Origin: Methanomassiliicoccales archaeon UBA280
GTDB taxonomy: Archaea; Thermoplasmatota; Thermoplasmata; SG8-5
Length of the DNA stretch: 64,000 nucleotides
Direction: 5' to 3'
Assembly: GCA_002499085.1 (NCBI GenBank)
Contig: DAKD01000008.1
Coordinates: forward strand, 1 to 64,000
The translations under genes were made by a program, and so were the position numbers. The notes below the pieces were generated by a model, which saw only the letters and a program-made list of their open reading frames with translations, ran no database searches and was not told the DNA's origin. Each line of letters opens with the position of its first letter. Position 1 is the first letter of the stretch. Positions 16,164 through 25,393 of the stretch are shown here, one piece after another.

Positions 16164-19100
16164 TCAGAATCTCAGGGCGACCTTCTTCTTTGCGGTTTTC
16201 ACTGGCTGCTCCTCTTCCTTCTTGGTTTCTCCGACCGGTTCGGGAGTGAGTGGTGGCTGCTTCGGAGGGCTCTCCGGAGGCTGTGCAGGTGGAGCGGACG
16301 GAGGAGTCACGGGAGATGTTGCGGGCGGCTGCTTTGTTCCGTCAAGATCGCCTATGTCATCGTCTTTTGCCTTGTCTTCCAACGTCTCCTTGAATTCGGT
16401 GCCGCAGTCAGGACACTTGCCGAAGCGCCTGCCGCACATGGCATGGAATTCCTTGCCGCAGGAGCACCTGATGATTTCCAGGCCTTCCTTGGCCTTGCCC
16501 ATGCATATCCCGCATTTCGTGTCCGCAGGGCTTTTGAGAATTTCGAAGGTGGACTTCGAGACTGCCGGCTTCGGCGCTTCGATCTTGGGTTCCAGCACGA
16601 ATATCGTGTGGTTGACCTCATCCTCGTAGGTCATCCCGTCCATGATCCTTGTCGAGCCGATTTTGATGAGAAGCGGGACTTCGCCGGGCGTTTCCAGCTT
16701 GAATTTCAGCTTCAGCTTGGCCTCGCCCCCGCCCCCGCGTATGGTCTCGATCTTATTGTTGCCCTCGAATGTCACATCCCCGATTATATTCACTGAGATG
16801 TCCTTTGCCAGGGCCTTTCCGGTGTTTGAAACCGTTATCTCGGTCTCAGCCCATTGCCCCTTCTCAACCTTGTCCAGAGAAACGGATGCTGTCAGCTTAG
16901 GCCTGAATTCTGCAACCGCCGATTTCACTGTCTCGAGGCTCTTCTTCAGGGTGGAAAGTGCCAGCTGGTAATCCGTGTCCTTATGCGTCCTTGCGGCATC
17001 GAACAGAGCCTGGCCTTCCTTGACATTGATTCCGAATTTCCTTGAATTGGAGATGACCCTCTCTGCCTCGTAGGTAAGTTCGATGAACTCCCTCTCGAAA
17101 CCCTTCTTCAGGTCGATGGCGTCTTTGGATTTCTCCACGAAAGTAATCGCATCACGGAATTTGTTCTCTTCGAAGGCCTTCCGGGCTTTGACCAGTAGGT
17201 CCTGGCTGGCTGTGATCTCGGCTCCGACTTCCTTTGCATGGGCCATTGCCCTTTCGGATTGGGCGTACCTGTCCTCGAAGAATGCCTTGAGCTTGGTCTG
17301 TATGTCGGACATGGTCTGGTTTATTTTGTCATTTGAAACGACGAACTTGCCTGTGTCCATGAAGGTCTTGGCTTCGGCGAGCAGGGAACTCGCACCGGAA
17401 ACGTCAATGCCATATTGGCCAGCAAGATCCGTGTACTTGTAAGCGGTTGAAACCAGCGAGTTCAATTGGGAATGGCACAGGCGCTTTGCTTCCAGGGCGC
17501 CTTCCTTTGCAATCTCGGTTGCCGTCTTGTAGTCGTTGTCGGCTTTTGCGCTTTCGGCATCGGCAAGCAGTTTCATGGATATCGTGACATCAGCATTTAT
17601 CTTCTTGGCCAGGTCTATCTGGGTTGTGAGCATGTTGATTGCCTCGACCGCTTCGGAGTACTCCTCGCTGACCATGTGAAGCTCGTCCCCGCTCTGGATG
17701 GCATGCTCCAACGCCCTGACGTAATTGCCGTTCTTCATCTCCTCCCTTGCCTGGATCAGCAGGCTCTTGGCCTTCTTGGAGACCATGCCCGATTTCAGGG
17801 CCTCGGCCTGCTTGGACTCGGCTGTGGTGATGGCCTTCTCGGCCATTTCCTGCTGCAGGCCGACCTTCTCAAGCTCGCCTTCGCTCTTCATCGCTTCCGA
17901 AAGGGCAGTCTTGTAATCCTTGGCATTGAAGGCTTCCATGGCCTTTCCCATCAGCTTCTCTGCTGCCAGGACATTGATTCCCTCGAGCTTCGCCTTCTCT
18001 ATGGAGACTCTGAAGGCCTTGATAGTGTCCGAAACATGCTTCTCGATTGTCTTCCTGGAGGAGTTGGCGCTCTTGAGAGCGAAGTCAATTGCTTCCTTGT
18101 AATGCGAAGCATTGAGCTCAATCAGGGCATTCTCGAGAAGTTTCTTTGGCTCGGCCATGCTGGCATGCAGATTCTCTCCCTCATTCAGCACGTCCTGGGC
18201 TGCCTTTATCTCCATTGCGACTCTCTGGCTGAGTTTCCTCAGGTCCTCAATCTGGGTCCTAACCTGCCTTGCAGTCTCGACAGATTCCTTGAACCGTTTC
18301 TGCTCGAATGCCTTTCTGGAGGCATCCAGCAATTCCTCCTGGGCTGTGACGATGAGGTTGAGTTCTCTAGCGTCCATGACCAGGGATTCAGTTGAGGAAA
18401 GCAGACTGCTTATTGACTGGCTTAGAAGGGTCATTGTCTTGGATTCTCCCTGGGCTGCCAGTGCCAGAACCTCCTGCTGCTTCTCAGCCTTCAGCCCGGC
18501 CTCAAGTTTTTCTGACAGCTGATTCAGTTCCGGGTCTTCCTGGCCCAGATCTTTCATTATCTGCAGGGATTCCTTGATGAAATGCAGGGTGGAGGCAGCC
18601 TGGAACAGGGCAGTGAGTCTCTCAGTTTCGATTTTGGCTTTTTCGGCTTCCTTCAGGGCATTCTCGTATTCGAACCGCTCAAACATGCCTTTGGCAGAGA
18701 GAAGTATGCCCATCGGGTCCTTGACGTCGACCTTTGTTTTCTTGGCCTCCGCAAGTATGGCGGCCGCCTGGTTGATGGCCTCATAGGCCTTGTTATGGAA
18801 CAGCATCTGCTTTTCCGACGAGGATTTGGCAAAGTGACTTTCCTTGTATGTCTGGAGGAAGTCGGCTTTGGAGAAAGCCGTCTTTGCCCTTTTTAGGGCC
18901 TCCTTCATGTCTGTTATGTCGATACCCAGTTTTTTTGCCTCTATGGCAGCCAGTTTGCCTTCCCCGAACATTCTTTCGGCCGTGACATATTGGAGGTTCC
19001 TGGCATCGGCAAGGGCTTTATCCGCATCGGCCAATGCGCTCGAGAAATCCCTTTCTTTCAGATGGGTTTCGCATGATAGTATTGCTTCATCGAGCGGACC

Positions 19101-20981
19101 CGTGTCTGCAGTCATCTCCTTCAGAACCGCCAAGGCGCGTTTGAGACTTGAAACCGAGTCCCTGGCCTTGCTGGACTGGCTTGTTTCAAGCATGTTGAGC
19201 GCTTTGTTGGCAAATTCATATGATCTGTCGAAAGCATTGCTCTCGAATTCGGCCTTGGCCGAGTCCAGCAGGCCCTTAATCACGGAGATATCAACGTTCT
19301 CGGCATCGTACATGGCCAGTTCAACTGAAGCTATCGTGTTGGAAACATGAATCTTGATGATCTCCTCGGCCCTCCTTGTGCTTTCTGCGGAGAGTTCGAT
19401 CGATTTCTGGTAATTGCCTGACTTGGTGGCGTCGATCGCCTGTTTCATCATGGCTTCGGGCTCGACAAGGTTGGCACCGAGTCTGTCGCCTGCGCTGATG
19501 ACCAGCTCTGCAACCTCAATGCATTCGGTTGCATAGGAATAGAGGGCGCTGGATATCTCCTCACGGGCCTGTTTGACATAAGCCTGAACCGACTCGAAAT
19601 CCCTTGCTTCGAGGGATTCGGTGGCGGACCCAAGGGAGGATTCCACGTTTGACACCTCAGTACCTAGGCCCTTTGCCATGGTAATCTGCGATTTCAGCGA
19701 GGCTATAGTGTTCTCGATGTTCTCGTAATCGGCCACGATCCCGTCGACAACGTCGTCGCCTTTCTTGGCCATCTCCAAGGCCTGGACGAAATTGCCTTCC
19801 TTGAGGGCGTTCTTCGCGCTGTTCAGGAATTCCATTGCCTCAGTGAGGTCTGCGCCGATCTTGTTTGCGGCTATGAATTTTGAACGAGACTGGGATATTG
19901 TAGCCAGTACCTTCTGGAACTGCGCGTTGTATATCTCGGAATTGAGTTCCTTCAGCGCATCGATCGCACCCAGGTAATTGCCCTCTTTGAGCACGTTTTT
20001 GGCAAGTCCCAGGAGTTCGTTGGCTTTATCCACATTGGATTCGATCTTCTCGGCATCCTGGATATTCTGGCCGAGAATCTCCAGGTTGTCGCTGATTGCG
20101 CGGCTGAGGGTCTTCTCGGATTCAGATTTGGATAGCCTTGCAGAACTCAGTGCTGTCTCGAGGTCGCCGGACGCTATCTCGGATTCGGCCCTCTGGATAA
20201 GTTCGGTTACCCTGGCCACATCTGTTTCGAGTTCCTTGGCTGTCACCATGTATCCCTTTGCTTCGTCCAGTAGGGCTTCGACCTGAGAGGACAAACCTGT
20301 GCCCGCGGATTCCATGCAATCCTTGAGCTGGCCAAGGGCAGTAAGATAGTCTTGGGTCTCCATGGATTTCCTTGCCTGTTCCAGAAGCGCTTCGCTTGAG
20401 ATGACATCCTCCCCTATGTTCCTTGCCAGGACTATCATGGACTGGGCTTGGGAATAGGTTTCGGAAAGGAATTCTTGTGTCACTTTCTCATAGACACTCC
20501 ATGCCTGTTTGGAGAGGTTCATGGACCTCTCGTAATTCTTCTCCTTGAGGGCGGCCTTGGCATCCTTTAGGAGGCTCATGCCCTGTTCGCTGTCCTTTCC
20601 GACATTCTGCGCGAGTTCAGCCAGCTTATCGACGGAATCCATGATGGACTTGATTCCGTCCTCAAAACATTTCATGGCAGTGTCCTTGGATTGTGTGGCC
20701 AACGAAAGGGATTCCCTGTATTCCTTGCCTTCAAAATTCTGACTTGCCTTCACAAGCAGCTCTTCGGCCCTTGCAACATTGATGTCCGAGGATTTGGCGG
20801 AATGTATCGACTTTTCCGCCTCCTGCATCTCGACTTCGGCCAGCTGGCGGTTCTTTTTTTCCTCTTTGGCCTTTTCCTCCAGCTGCTTCGTGAGCTGCAT
20901 TGCCTTCAGGTAACTGCTGGTCAATTCTTCAACTCCGAACCTGACTAAAGTGATGCAACGCTGCCCAAGCTGACATTGCAC
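16164..20981 (-). CDS. Giant cytoplasmic helical-repeat protein with a RING-like zinc finger
   Basis: The protein has 1,605 residues and no membrane span or signal peptide. From about residue 30 to 1370 it consists of many degenerate 35-40-residue helical repeats with the pattern A..LL..A...ME.GNY..AL..A..S, resembling TPR-like or coiled-coil arrays. A beta-sandwich domain follows (about 1370-1470, ASVSLDKVEKGQWAETEI onward). Near 1490-1530 is a zinc finger spaced C-x2-C-x12-C-x-C-x4-H-x2-C-x6-C-x2-C. A proline-rich tail and a basic KKKVALRF end complete it. Two minus-strand TATA boxes near 21001-21030 fit the GTG start at 20981; an ATG at 20900 is the alternative. It is probably a scaffold. 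Function unknown. Confidence 0.8.
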   Translation of the reverse strand: MQCQLGQRCITLVRFGVEELTSSYLKAMQLTKQLEEKAKEEKKNRQLAEVEMQEAEKSIHSAKSSDINVARAEELLVKASQNFEGKEYRESLSLATQSKDTAMKCFEDGIKSIMDSVDKLAELAQNVGKDSEQGMSLLKDAKAALKEKNYERSMNLSKQAWSVYEKVTQEFLSETYSQAQSMIVLARNIGEDVISSEALLEQARKSMETQDYLTALGQLKDCMESAGTGLSSQVEALLDEAKGYMVTAKELETDVARVTELIQRAESEIASGDLETALSSARLSKSESEKTLSRAISDNLEILGQNIQDAEKIESNVDKANELLGLAKNVLKEGNYLGAIDALKELNSEIYNAQFQKVLATISQSRSKFIAANKIGADLTEAMEFLNSAKNALKEGNFVQALEMAKKGDDVVDGIVADYENIENTIASLKSQITMAKGLGTEVSNVESSLGSATESLEARDFESVQAYVKQAREEISSALYSYATECIEVAELVISAGDRLGANLVEPEAMMKQAIDATKSGNYQKSIELSAESTRRAEEIIKIHVSNTIASVELAMYDAENVDISVIKGLLDSAKAEFESNAFDRSYEFANKALNMLETSQSSKARDSVSSLKRALAVLKEMTADTGPLDEAILSCETHLKERDFSSALADADKALADARNLQYVTAERMFGEGKLAAIEAKKLGIDITDMKEALKRAKTAFSKADFLQTYKESHFAKSSSEKQMLFHNKAYEAINQAAAILAEAKKTKVDVKDPMGILLSAKGMFERFEYENALKEAEKAKIETERLTALFQAASTLHFIKESLQIMKDLGQEDPELNQLSEKLEAGLKAEKQQEVLALAAQGESKTMTLLSQSISSLLSSTESLVMDARELNLIVTAQEELLDASRKAFEQKRFKESVETARQVRTQIEDLRKLSQRVAMEIKAAQDVLNEGENLHASMAEPKKLLENALIELNASHYKEAIDFALKSANSSRKTIEKHVSDTIKAFRVSIEKAKLEGINVLAAEKLMGKAMEAFNAKDYKTALSEAMKSEGELEKVGLQQEMAEKAITTAESKQAEALKSGMVSKKAKSLLIQAREEMKNGNYVRALEHAIQSGDELHMVSEEYSEAVEAINMLTTQIDLAKKINADVTISMKLLADAESAKADNDYKTATEIAKEGALEAKRLCHSQLNSLVSTAYKYTDLAGQYGIDVSGASSLLAEAKTFMDTGKFVVSNDKINQTMSDIQTKLKAFFEDRYAQSERAMAHAKEVGAEITASQDLLVKARKAFEENKFRDAITFVEKSKDAIDLKKGFEREFIELTYEAERVISNSRKFGINVKEGQALFDAARTHKDTDYQLALSTLKKSLETVKSAVAEFRPKLTASVSLDKVEKGQWAETEITVSNTGKALAKDISVNIIGDVTFEGNNKIETIRGGGGEAKLKLKFKLETPGEVPLLIKIGSTRIMDGMTYEDEVNHTIFVLEPKIEAPKPAVSKSTFEILKSPADTKCGICMGKAKEGLEIIRCSCGKEFHAMCGRRFGKCPDCGTEFKETLEDKAKDDDIGDLDGTKQPPATSPVTPPSAPPAQPPESPPKQPPLTPEPVGETKKEEEQPVKTAKKKVALRF

Positions 20982-21000
20982 TTTACAGACTTGTTGGTGA

Positions 21001-21030
21001 AATATATAAAGCTGTACTATATATATTTAT
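21001..21030 (-). promoter_or_regulatory. Twin TATA boxes of the helical-repeat gene
   Basis: The minus strand carries AAATATATATAG (about 21018-21029) and CTTTATATATT (about 21001-21011). They predict transcription starts near 21000 and 20983, both just before the GTG at 20981. Two boxes may mean two start sites. Confidence 0.5.
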
Positions 21031-21105
21031 CGCCTCTATCAAACTAACAAATTAATAAAATACCCCTCGCAGGGATTTCGTCTGCTGCTGGATTGGCTGC
21101 CTTAT

Positions 21106-21999
21106 TCAGTCCGTCGGTGTGTGCGACACAAGAGTGACCTTGAAGATGAGTGTCTTGCCGACGACTTCCCTGTTATAGTCAACAGTGTAGGTTCCCGAGA
21201 CTGTATCGACAGAGCTTATTACGAACTGATTCCCGGCTTCGTCGGTATGCATCACGGCCTTCACATTGCTCGGGGAAAGAAGGTGTTGGACAATAATTTC
21301 GCCCTCGCCCATATTAGCGGATGTGTCTATGGATATGACCCTTGAGTTCCAACCCTCGGGCATCGTTATAATCTCGCCCATGAACGGGTTGTTCTTAAGA
21401 AGCACCATGTCCGAAGCGTAATCCACGTGATAGACGGTCATGTTCCAGCCGTATTTCACGTTCTTCACATTCGTGCCCTCGGTGGGTGATATCTGGAACG
21501 TGTTCTGGAAATCCGTTGAATTGCCCATCCATTCATATACGGGAACGCTCAGTGTGAGGGGCTTCTGGATTATCAATGACTGGTCAGTAGGGCCGTATCC
21601 CTGTTCGGGAGGGATTGCCAGGGTTTTTGTCTGGCCTACGACCATGCCCAAAACTCCGCTGTCGAAGCCAGCAATCATCTGGCCTGCACCGACTGTGAAG
21701 TTCAGAGGGGAATACATTGATCTAGGCGCAAAAGAGAGGCTTTTCGGGTAAAGCGTGTTGTTCTCGGCGACAGACTGCATCGATGTGTCGAACACGGTAC
21801 CGTCCTCGAACATGCCGATGTATTCGACTGCCACGGCATCACCGATGTTCACATGGTTCCCGGATCCGATACCGGACTGGGGCGAAGACAACAGGGCATA
21901 TGAGGTGTAAGCACCGGCTATGACGAGGGCAACTATGACTATGAACAGAATGAACATAGTCTGCCATCTTGACCAGAAATTACTGTCGTCCTTAGCCAT
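21106..21999 (-). CDS. Membrane-anchored extracellular FKBP-type prolyl isomerase
   Basis: The protein catalyses proline cis-trans isomerisation and helps folding of exported proteins. The 297-residue chain has an N-terminal signal-anchor (about 15-37) and then an FKBP domain: GDAVAVEYIGMFEDGTVFDTS near 50, FTVGAGQMIAGFDSGVLGM near 102 and the flap ALAIPPEQGYGP-like segment near 130. An additional domain is inserted in the flap, as in archaeal SlyD-like long FKBPs, and a further beta-rich C-terminal domain follows. Since the fold lies outside the membrane, the many surface proteins of this region are plausible clients. A GGATGT sequence precedes the ATG. It follows the small gene at 22045-22299 by 45 bases, probably as one transcript. 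Confidence 0.9.
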   Translation of the reverse strand: MAKDDSNFWSRWQTMFILFIVIVALVIAGAYTSYALLSSPQSGIGSGNHVNIGDAVAVEYIGMFEDGTVFDTSMQSVAENNTLYPKSLSFAPRSMYSPLNFTVGAGQMIAGFDSGVLGMVVGQTKTLAIPPEQGYGPTDQSLIIQKPLTLSVPVYEWMGNSTDFQNTFQISPTEGTNVKNVKYGWNMTVYHVDYASDMVLLKNNPFMGEIITMPEGWNSRVISIDTSANMGEGEIIVQHLLSPSNVKAVMHTDEAGNQFVISSVDTVSGTYTVDYNREVVGKTLIFKVTLVSHTPTD

Positions 22000-22044
22000 T
22001 TTACATCCTCTGAATGATGCCCTGTTTGTTCGCGGCCGGAGAGA

Positions 22045-22299
22045 TCAAAGCTTCTGTATCATCTCTGCGACAAAGTCCTTCAGTTCTTTGTCGTCCGGTA
22101 TGGTCAGAGATTTCTTGAACCTGGCGCTGCCGTCAGGCAGGAAATATCCCCTGGAGACGGATATGAATTCGTTCACCCCGTCATCGGTGACTGCCTTCTT
22201 TCTGGCAACTTCCAGGAAATTGTTCCTTCCAAAAGTCTTTCTCTCCGATCCAATCGTTTCAAATTCCACGTTCGCTTTCGGTGCGTAGTCGTCTGACAT
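22045..22299 (-). CDS. Small conserved protein, possibly PC4-like
   Basis: The 84-residue soluble protein is beta-rich in the middle (ISVSRGYFLPDGSARFKKSL) and ends in one helix (DKELKDFVAEMIQKL). The order of basic strand, strand with SRGYF-DG and C-terminal helix recalls the PC4/Sub1 single-strand DNA-binding fold, but the similarity is weak and I do not assign a function. GAGGT lies eight bases before the ATG and a TTTATATT box near 22360 predicts a leader of about 36 bases, both supporting a real gene. It precedes the FKBP gene on the same strand. Confidence 0.65.
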   Translation of the reverse strand: MSDDYAPKANVEFETIGSERKTFGRNNFLEVARKKAVTDDGVNEFISVSRGYFLPDGSARFKKSLTIPDDKELKDFVAEMIQKL

Positions 22300-22423
22300 T
22301 TTAATACCTCATGTTTTATTGGCACCCCTTAGGGTTGTCCCGGGGATTTCCTTAACCAATATAAAGGTTTGTATAGGGCGCAAGCATTCATTGAAATGAA
22401 GCTGTGATTGTTGTAGGTTGCAG

Positions 22424-22557
22424 AGTCGGGAACCGGGAACCTGCTGGGTTAATGCAATATCGGGAAGCGGGAAGCGGGAAGCGGCGACGGAATCAATGGC
22501 TGTTTTTCACAGCCATTTGGTACGGTTCCCCCTTCCCCTTTCCCGAGTCCCGAACTC
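22424..22557. repeat. Short-tandem-word element of GGGAAGC type
   Basis: The 302-base gap between rfcS and the 84-residue gene holds this element. The left arm has GGGAACC and three GGGAAGC words. The right arm has complementary CCCTTCCCC and CCCGAGTCCCG. A perfect hairpin lies between, AATGGCTGT (22495-22503) with ACAGCCATT (22509-22517). The plan (G-rich words, central hairpin, C-rich words) equals that of the repeats at 9893-10149 and 25911-26162, though the words differ. Short tandem heptamers of this type are known in other prokaryotes, best in cyanobacteria. Confidence 0.65.
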
Positions 22558-22601
22558 AAGAAAGCTGAACTCTTACTATACGCCTATTTCCGGTTTCTAC
22601 A

Positions 22602-23564
22602 CTATTTCTGGAATTCCTTACCCACCAATGAAAAATATGCCAACATGGACTCGATCTGGATGCGGCTGTTGCTTCCCTCGATTATCCTGAATTCAATCTC
22701 GCCCATTTTGTCAAGAAACCTGACCTTTCCGAATTCGGAAATCTCCAGTTCATATATGTTCTTGTGCATCTGTCTGACAATGTCCTCGCCCGAGAGCCCG
22801 TAATCGATAAGCAGAAGGTCCAGTTTTTCCCTTGCCTCGCTGAATTTCCCGGATATTGCCAATTCCATCATGGAGATTACGTCCTGTGGCTTGCCGGTTG
22901 AGCTAGTCTTGTAAACAATCTCCGAATCGACCTTGGTGCCCAGTGCCGACGATACCTGGAACACGTTTGTGGCCTTCCTCAGATCCCCGCCTGCGACATA
23001 CAGAAGGGCTTCCATGCCGTCCTTTGTTATCTCGAGACCCTCGGCCTTGGCTATCCTCTCCAGATATTTTTTAACATCATCGGGAAGGAGTGGCCTGAAT
23101 CTGAACACTGCGCACCTGGACTGTATCGGATCAATTATCTTCGAGGAATAGTTGCAGGAGAGGATGAACCTGCAGGTCCCCGAGTACTTCTCCATTGTGC
23201 GCCTCAGCGCGGCCTGTGCATCCGATGTGAGGGCGTCGGCTTCGTCGAGAAATATCACCTTGAACTGGTTGCCTCCGAGGGGCGAGGTCCTGGCGAAGTC
23301 CTTTATTGTCTTCCTGACGACGTCTATCCCTCTCTGGTCAGAGGCGTTGAGCTCCTGAAAATTGTTGCTCCAATCATCCCCGAACATCTGACGGGACAGC
23401 GCTATTGCACATGTTGTTTTTCCTGTGCCGGCCGGACCGGCGAACATGAGATGGGGCATGTTGTTGCTCCCCACATAGGCTTTCAGCCTGTCGACGATGT
23501 CCTCGTGGCCCACCACATCGTCCAGAGTTTTGGGCCTGTACTTCTCAATCCACAGGTCTTTCAT
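22602..23564 (-). CDS. rfcS: Replication factor C small subunit
   Basis: RfcS is the ATPase subunit of the archaeal clamp loader that opens and loads PCNA. The 320-residue protein has Walker A GPAGTGKTT (43-51), Walker B FLDEAD (105-110), sensor 1 near LSCN (135-138) and the SRC arginine finger (149-151), followed by the C-terminal collar domain. GGGGGAAAG directly precedes the ATG. The TPR gene ends eight bases upstream, so the two are co-transcribed. The large subunit is not in the window. Confidence 0.96.
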   Translation of the reverse strand: MKDLWIEKYRPKTLDDVVGHEDIVDRLKAYVGSNNMPHLMFAGPAGTGKTTCAIALSRQMFGDDWSNNFQELNASDQRGIDVVRKTIKDFARTSPLGGNQFKVIFLDEADALTSDAQAALRRTMEKYSGTCRFILSCNYSSKIIDPIQSRCAVFRFRPLLPDDVKKYLERIAKAEGLEITKDGMEALLYVAGGDLRKATNVFQVSSALGTKVDSEIVYKTSSTGKPQDVISMMELAISGKFSEAREKLDLLLIDYGLSGEDIVRQMHKNIYELEISEFGKVRFLDKMGEIEFRIIEGSNSRIQIESMLAYFSLVGKEFQK

Positions 23565-23572
23565 CTTTCCCC

Positions 23573-25228
23573 CTACTTGAACACGACAGCCTTGAACTCT
23601 GGTGTGTCCCTGACCTTCTCAAATGAGGGGTCTGTCTTTGCCCTCTCACGGAATTCCTCCTCCACCTCAGCCGACCTGGTAAGGAACGGCACAACCAATT
23701 TAAGATTGCCCTTCATGGCCTCTGCCGACGCTTTGTAATACCATGCTGCGGCATCGTTCATGTCCCTCTTGACCACATTGTTCAGAGCCTGTATGGATTC
23801 GTCATACTTGCCTGCCTTGAAGAGGGCTGCGCCCTTGGTCAGGTAGGCGGAAGTGTCCTCGCTGTCAATGGCAATCAACGCATCGAACGTTGTGACTGCA
23901 TCGTCGTATCTCTGCATTACGAACAGGACTGAGCCTTTGTTGTGCAATGCCACTGTGTCCTTGGGCGACAATTCGACAGCCTTGCTGAAACATTCCAGCG
24001 CCTTGTCCAGCTCTTCGTTTTCGAAATAATGGTCCCCTGCTTCCATATAAATATCTGGGTTGCCGGGATTCGCAGCGATTTTGGCCTGGAAAGGGTCAGG
24101 TGGAACTCGCACCGCCGGTGGTGCGGGTGGAGGTTCGGTTTTGACCTCGATTACGGTTTCTGGTTCAGGAGTCGGCTCGGGTTCCGGAAGGGGTTCTGGC
24201 TCGGGTTCCGGAGAAGGCTCAGCAGCCACCAGTTTGACTGGCTCAGGTTCCGGGATGGGTTCAGGCTCAGGTTCCGGAATTGGCTCCGGCTCTGCGACTG
24301 CCGTTGGCTCGGGGGCTGGTTCGGGTTCGGGCGGGCGCAGCGAATCAAGCTGGAGTCTGGCATTTTTGTCATCGGGATCATTTGAAAGAATTCTTTCCAA
24401 AATGGATATAACCTCGTCGGTTTTACCGTCGGATGTGAGCGACGCGGCCTTTTTGTGAAGCAACCTGACGTCGTCGGGATTTGCCTCCAGCAATTTGTCA
24501 ACGGCCGTCATATTGTTGGGATTCAGTTCCAGGACCTTCTCATAAACTGCCGGTTCCTTGGACAGATAGGCCAGCCTGAGATAGGCCTCTATGGCCTCCG
24601 AAGTGTTGCCTGCCGATTCCAGCATCTCCGCGCGTTTGCGCCAGAGCTGCGGATCCTTCGGCGATTTCTTGAGCTTGGCCGTGATGGTTTCCAGGTCGTT
24701 CGGGGACAGTTCCGCAAGTTTCTTTTTGTAAGCTTCGTTGGCCGGGGCGATTTTTATCATTTTCTCGAGTATCTCGGCGGCATCGTCCTGCTTCTTGCTG
24801 AGAACCAGTGCCTCCACCTTGTTCTCCATGGCTTCCAGGTTGTTTTCCTCGTGCTTGAGGACCTCGTCGAAACACATTATCGCATAATTCAGCATTGCAC
24901 CCGACTTCATGTGGACAATGCCCCTGCTCATCCAGGCATCGATGTTGTTGGGATTCAACTGGGTGGCTTTGTCAAAGCACTCGACTGCGCGGTCGGGCTC
25001 GCCGGTTTCAAACAGGCCGTGCCCAGTCCTCGTGAAAAGTACGGAAAAGTCCTCGGGATTCTCGGCAATGTTCTCCTCCCGGTAGAGGTAACGGTGTGCG
25101 CGTCTGTACTCGGATGCCGCCTTGTCGAGATCCCCCGACTTCAGGCTTTTATCGGCATCGTTCAAAAGCACCTCGATAGCTGCAACAGCTTTGTTCTTCT
25201 TTTCCTTCTTGCCACCAAAAATCGGCAT
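23573..25228 (-). CDS. TPR protein with a Pro-Glu hinge
   Basis: This 551-residue soluble protein has two blocks of tetratricopeptide repeats, about residues 10-290 and 388-510. Typical signatures are ALECFSKAVELSPKDTVALHNKG and AVECFDKATQLNPNNIDAW-like units. The blocks are joined at about 293-385 by an extended hinge of P-E-P-E-P repeats, which should be rigid and acidic. TPR arrays bind protein partners; no enzyme domain is visible. A TTTTATAAA box near 25287 and GGAG seven bases before the ATG support the start. It shares an operon with rfcS, so a role near replication is possible but unproven. Confidence 0.88.
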   Translation of the reverse strand: MPIFGGKKEKKNKAVAAIEVLLNDADKSLKSGDLDKAASEYRRAHRYLYREENIAENPEDFSVLFTRTGHGLFETGEPDRAVECFDKATQLNPNNIDAWMSRGIVHMKSGAMLNYAIMCFDEVLKHEENNLEAMENKVEALVLSKKQDDAAEILEKMIKIAPANEAYKKKLAELSPNDLETITAKLKKSPKDPQLWRKRAEMLESAGNTSEAIEAYLRLAYLSKEPAVYEKVLELNPNNMTAVDKLLEANPDDVRLLHKKAASLTSDGKTDEVISILERILSNDPDDKNARLQLDSLRPPEPEPAPEPTAVAEPEPIPEPEPEPIPEPEPVKLVAAEPSPEPEPEPLPEPEPTPEPETVIEVKTEPPPAPPAVRVPPDPFQAKIAANPGNPDIYMEAGDHYFENEELDKALECFSKAVELSPKDTVALHNKGSVLFVMQRYDDAVTTFDALIAIDSEDTSAYLTKGAALFKAGKYDESIQALNNVVKRDMNDAAAWYYKASAEAMKGNLKLVVPFLTRSAEVEEEFRERAKTDPSFEKVRDTPEFKAVVFK

Positions 25229-25393
25229 TTCATGTCTCCATCGTTCAGCCCAACTGATGTAACCTGAACTTGAAGCACGCGAAGGTTTATAAAATCTTCG
25301 TCAGATGGCAGAATCCGACCTTCACGAAACATCGGTTTTAAGGCAAAAACGGGCAACAGGTATATCTATCATCGGTTGTTTTCGGTAGAGTCA

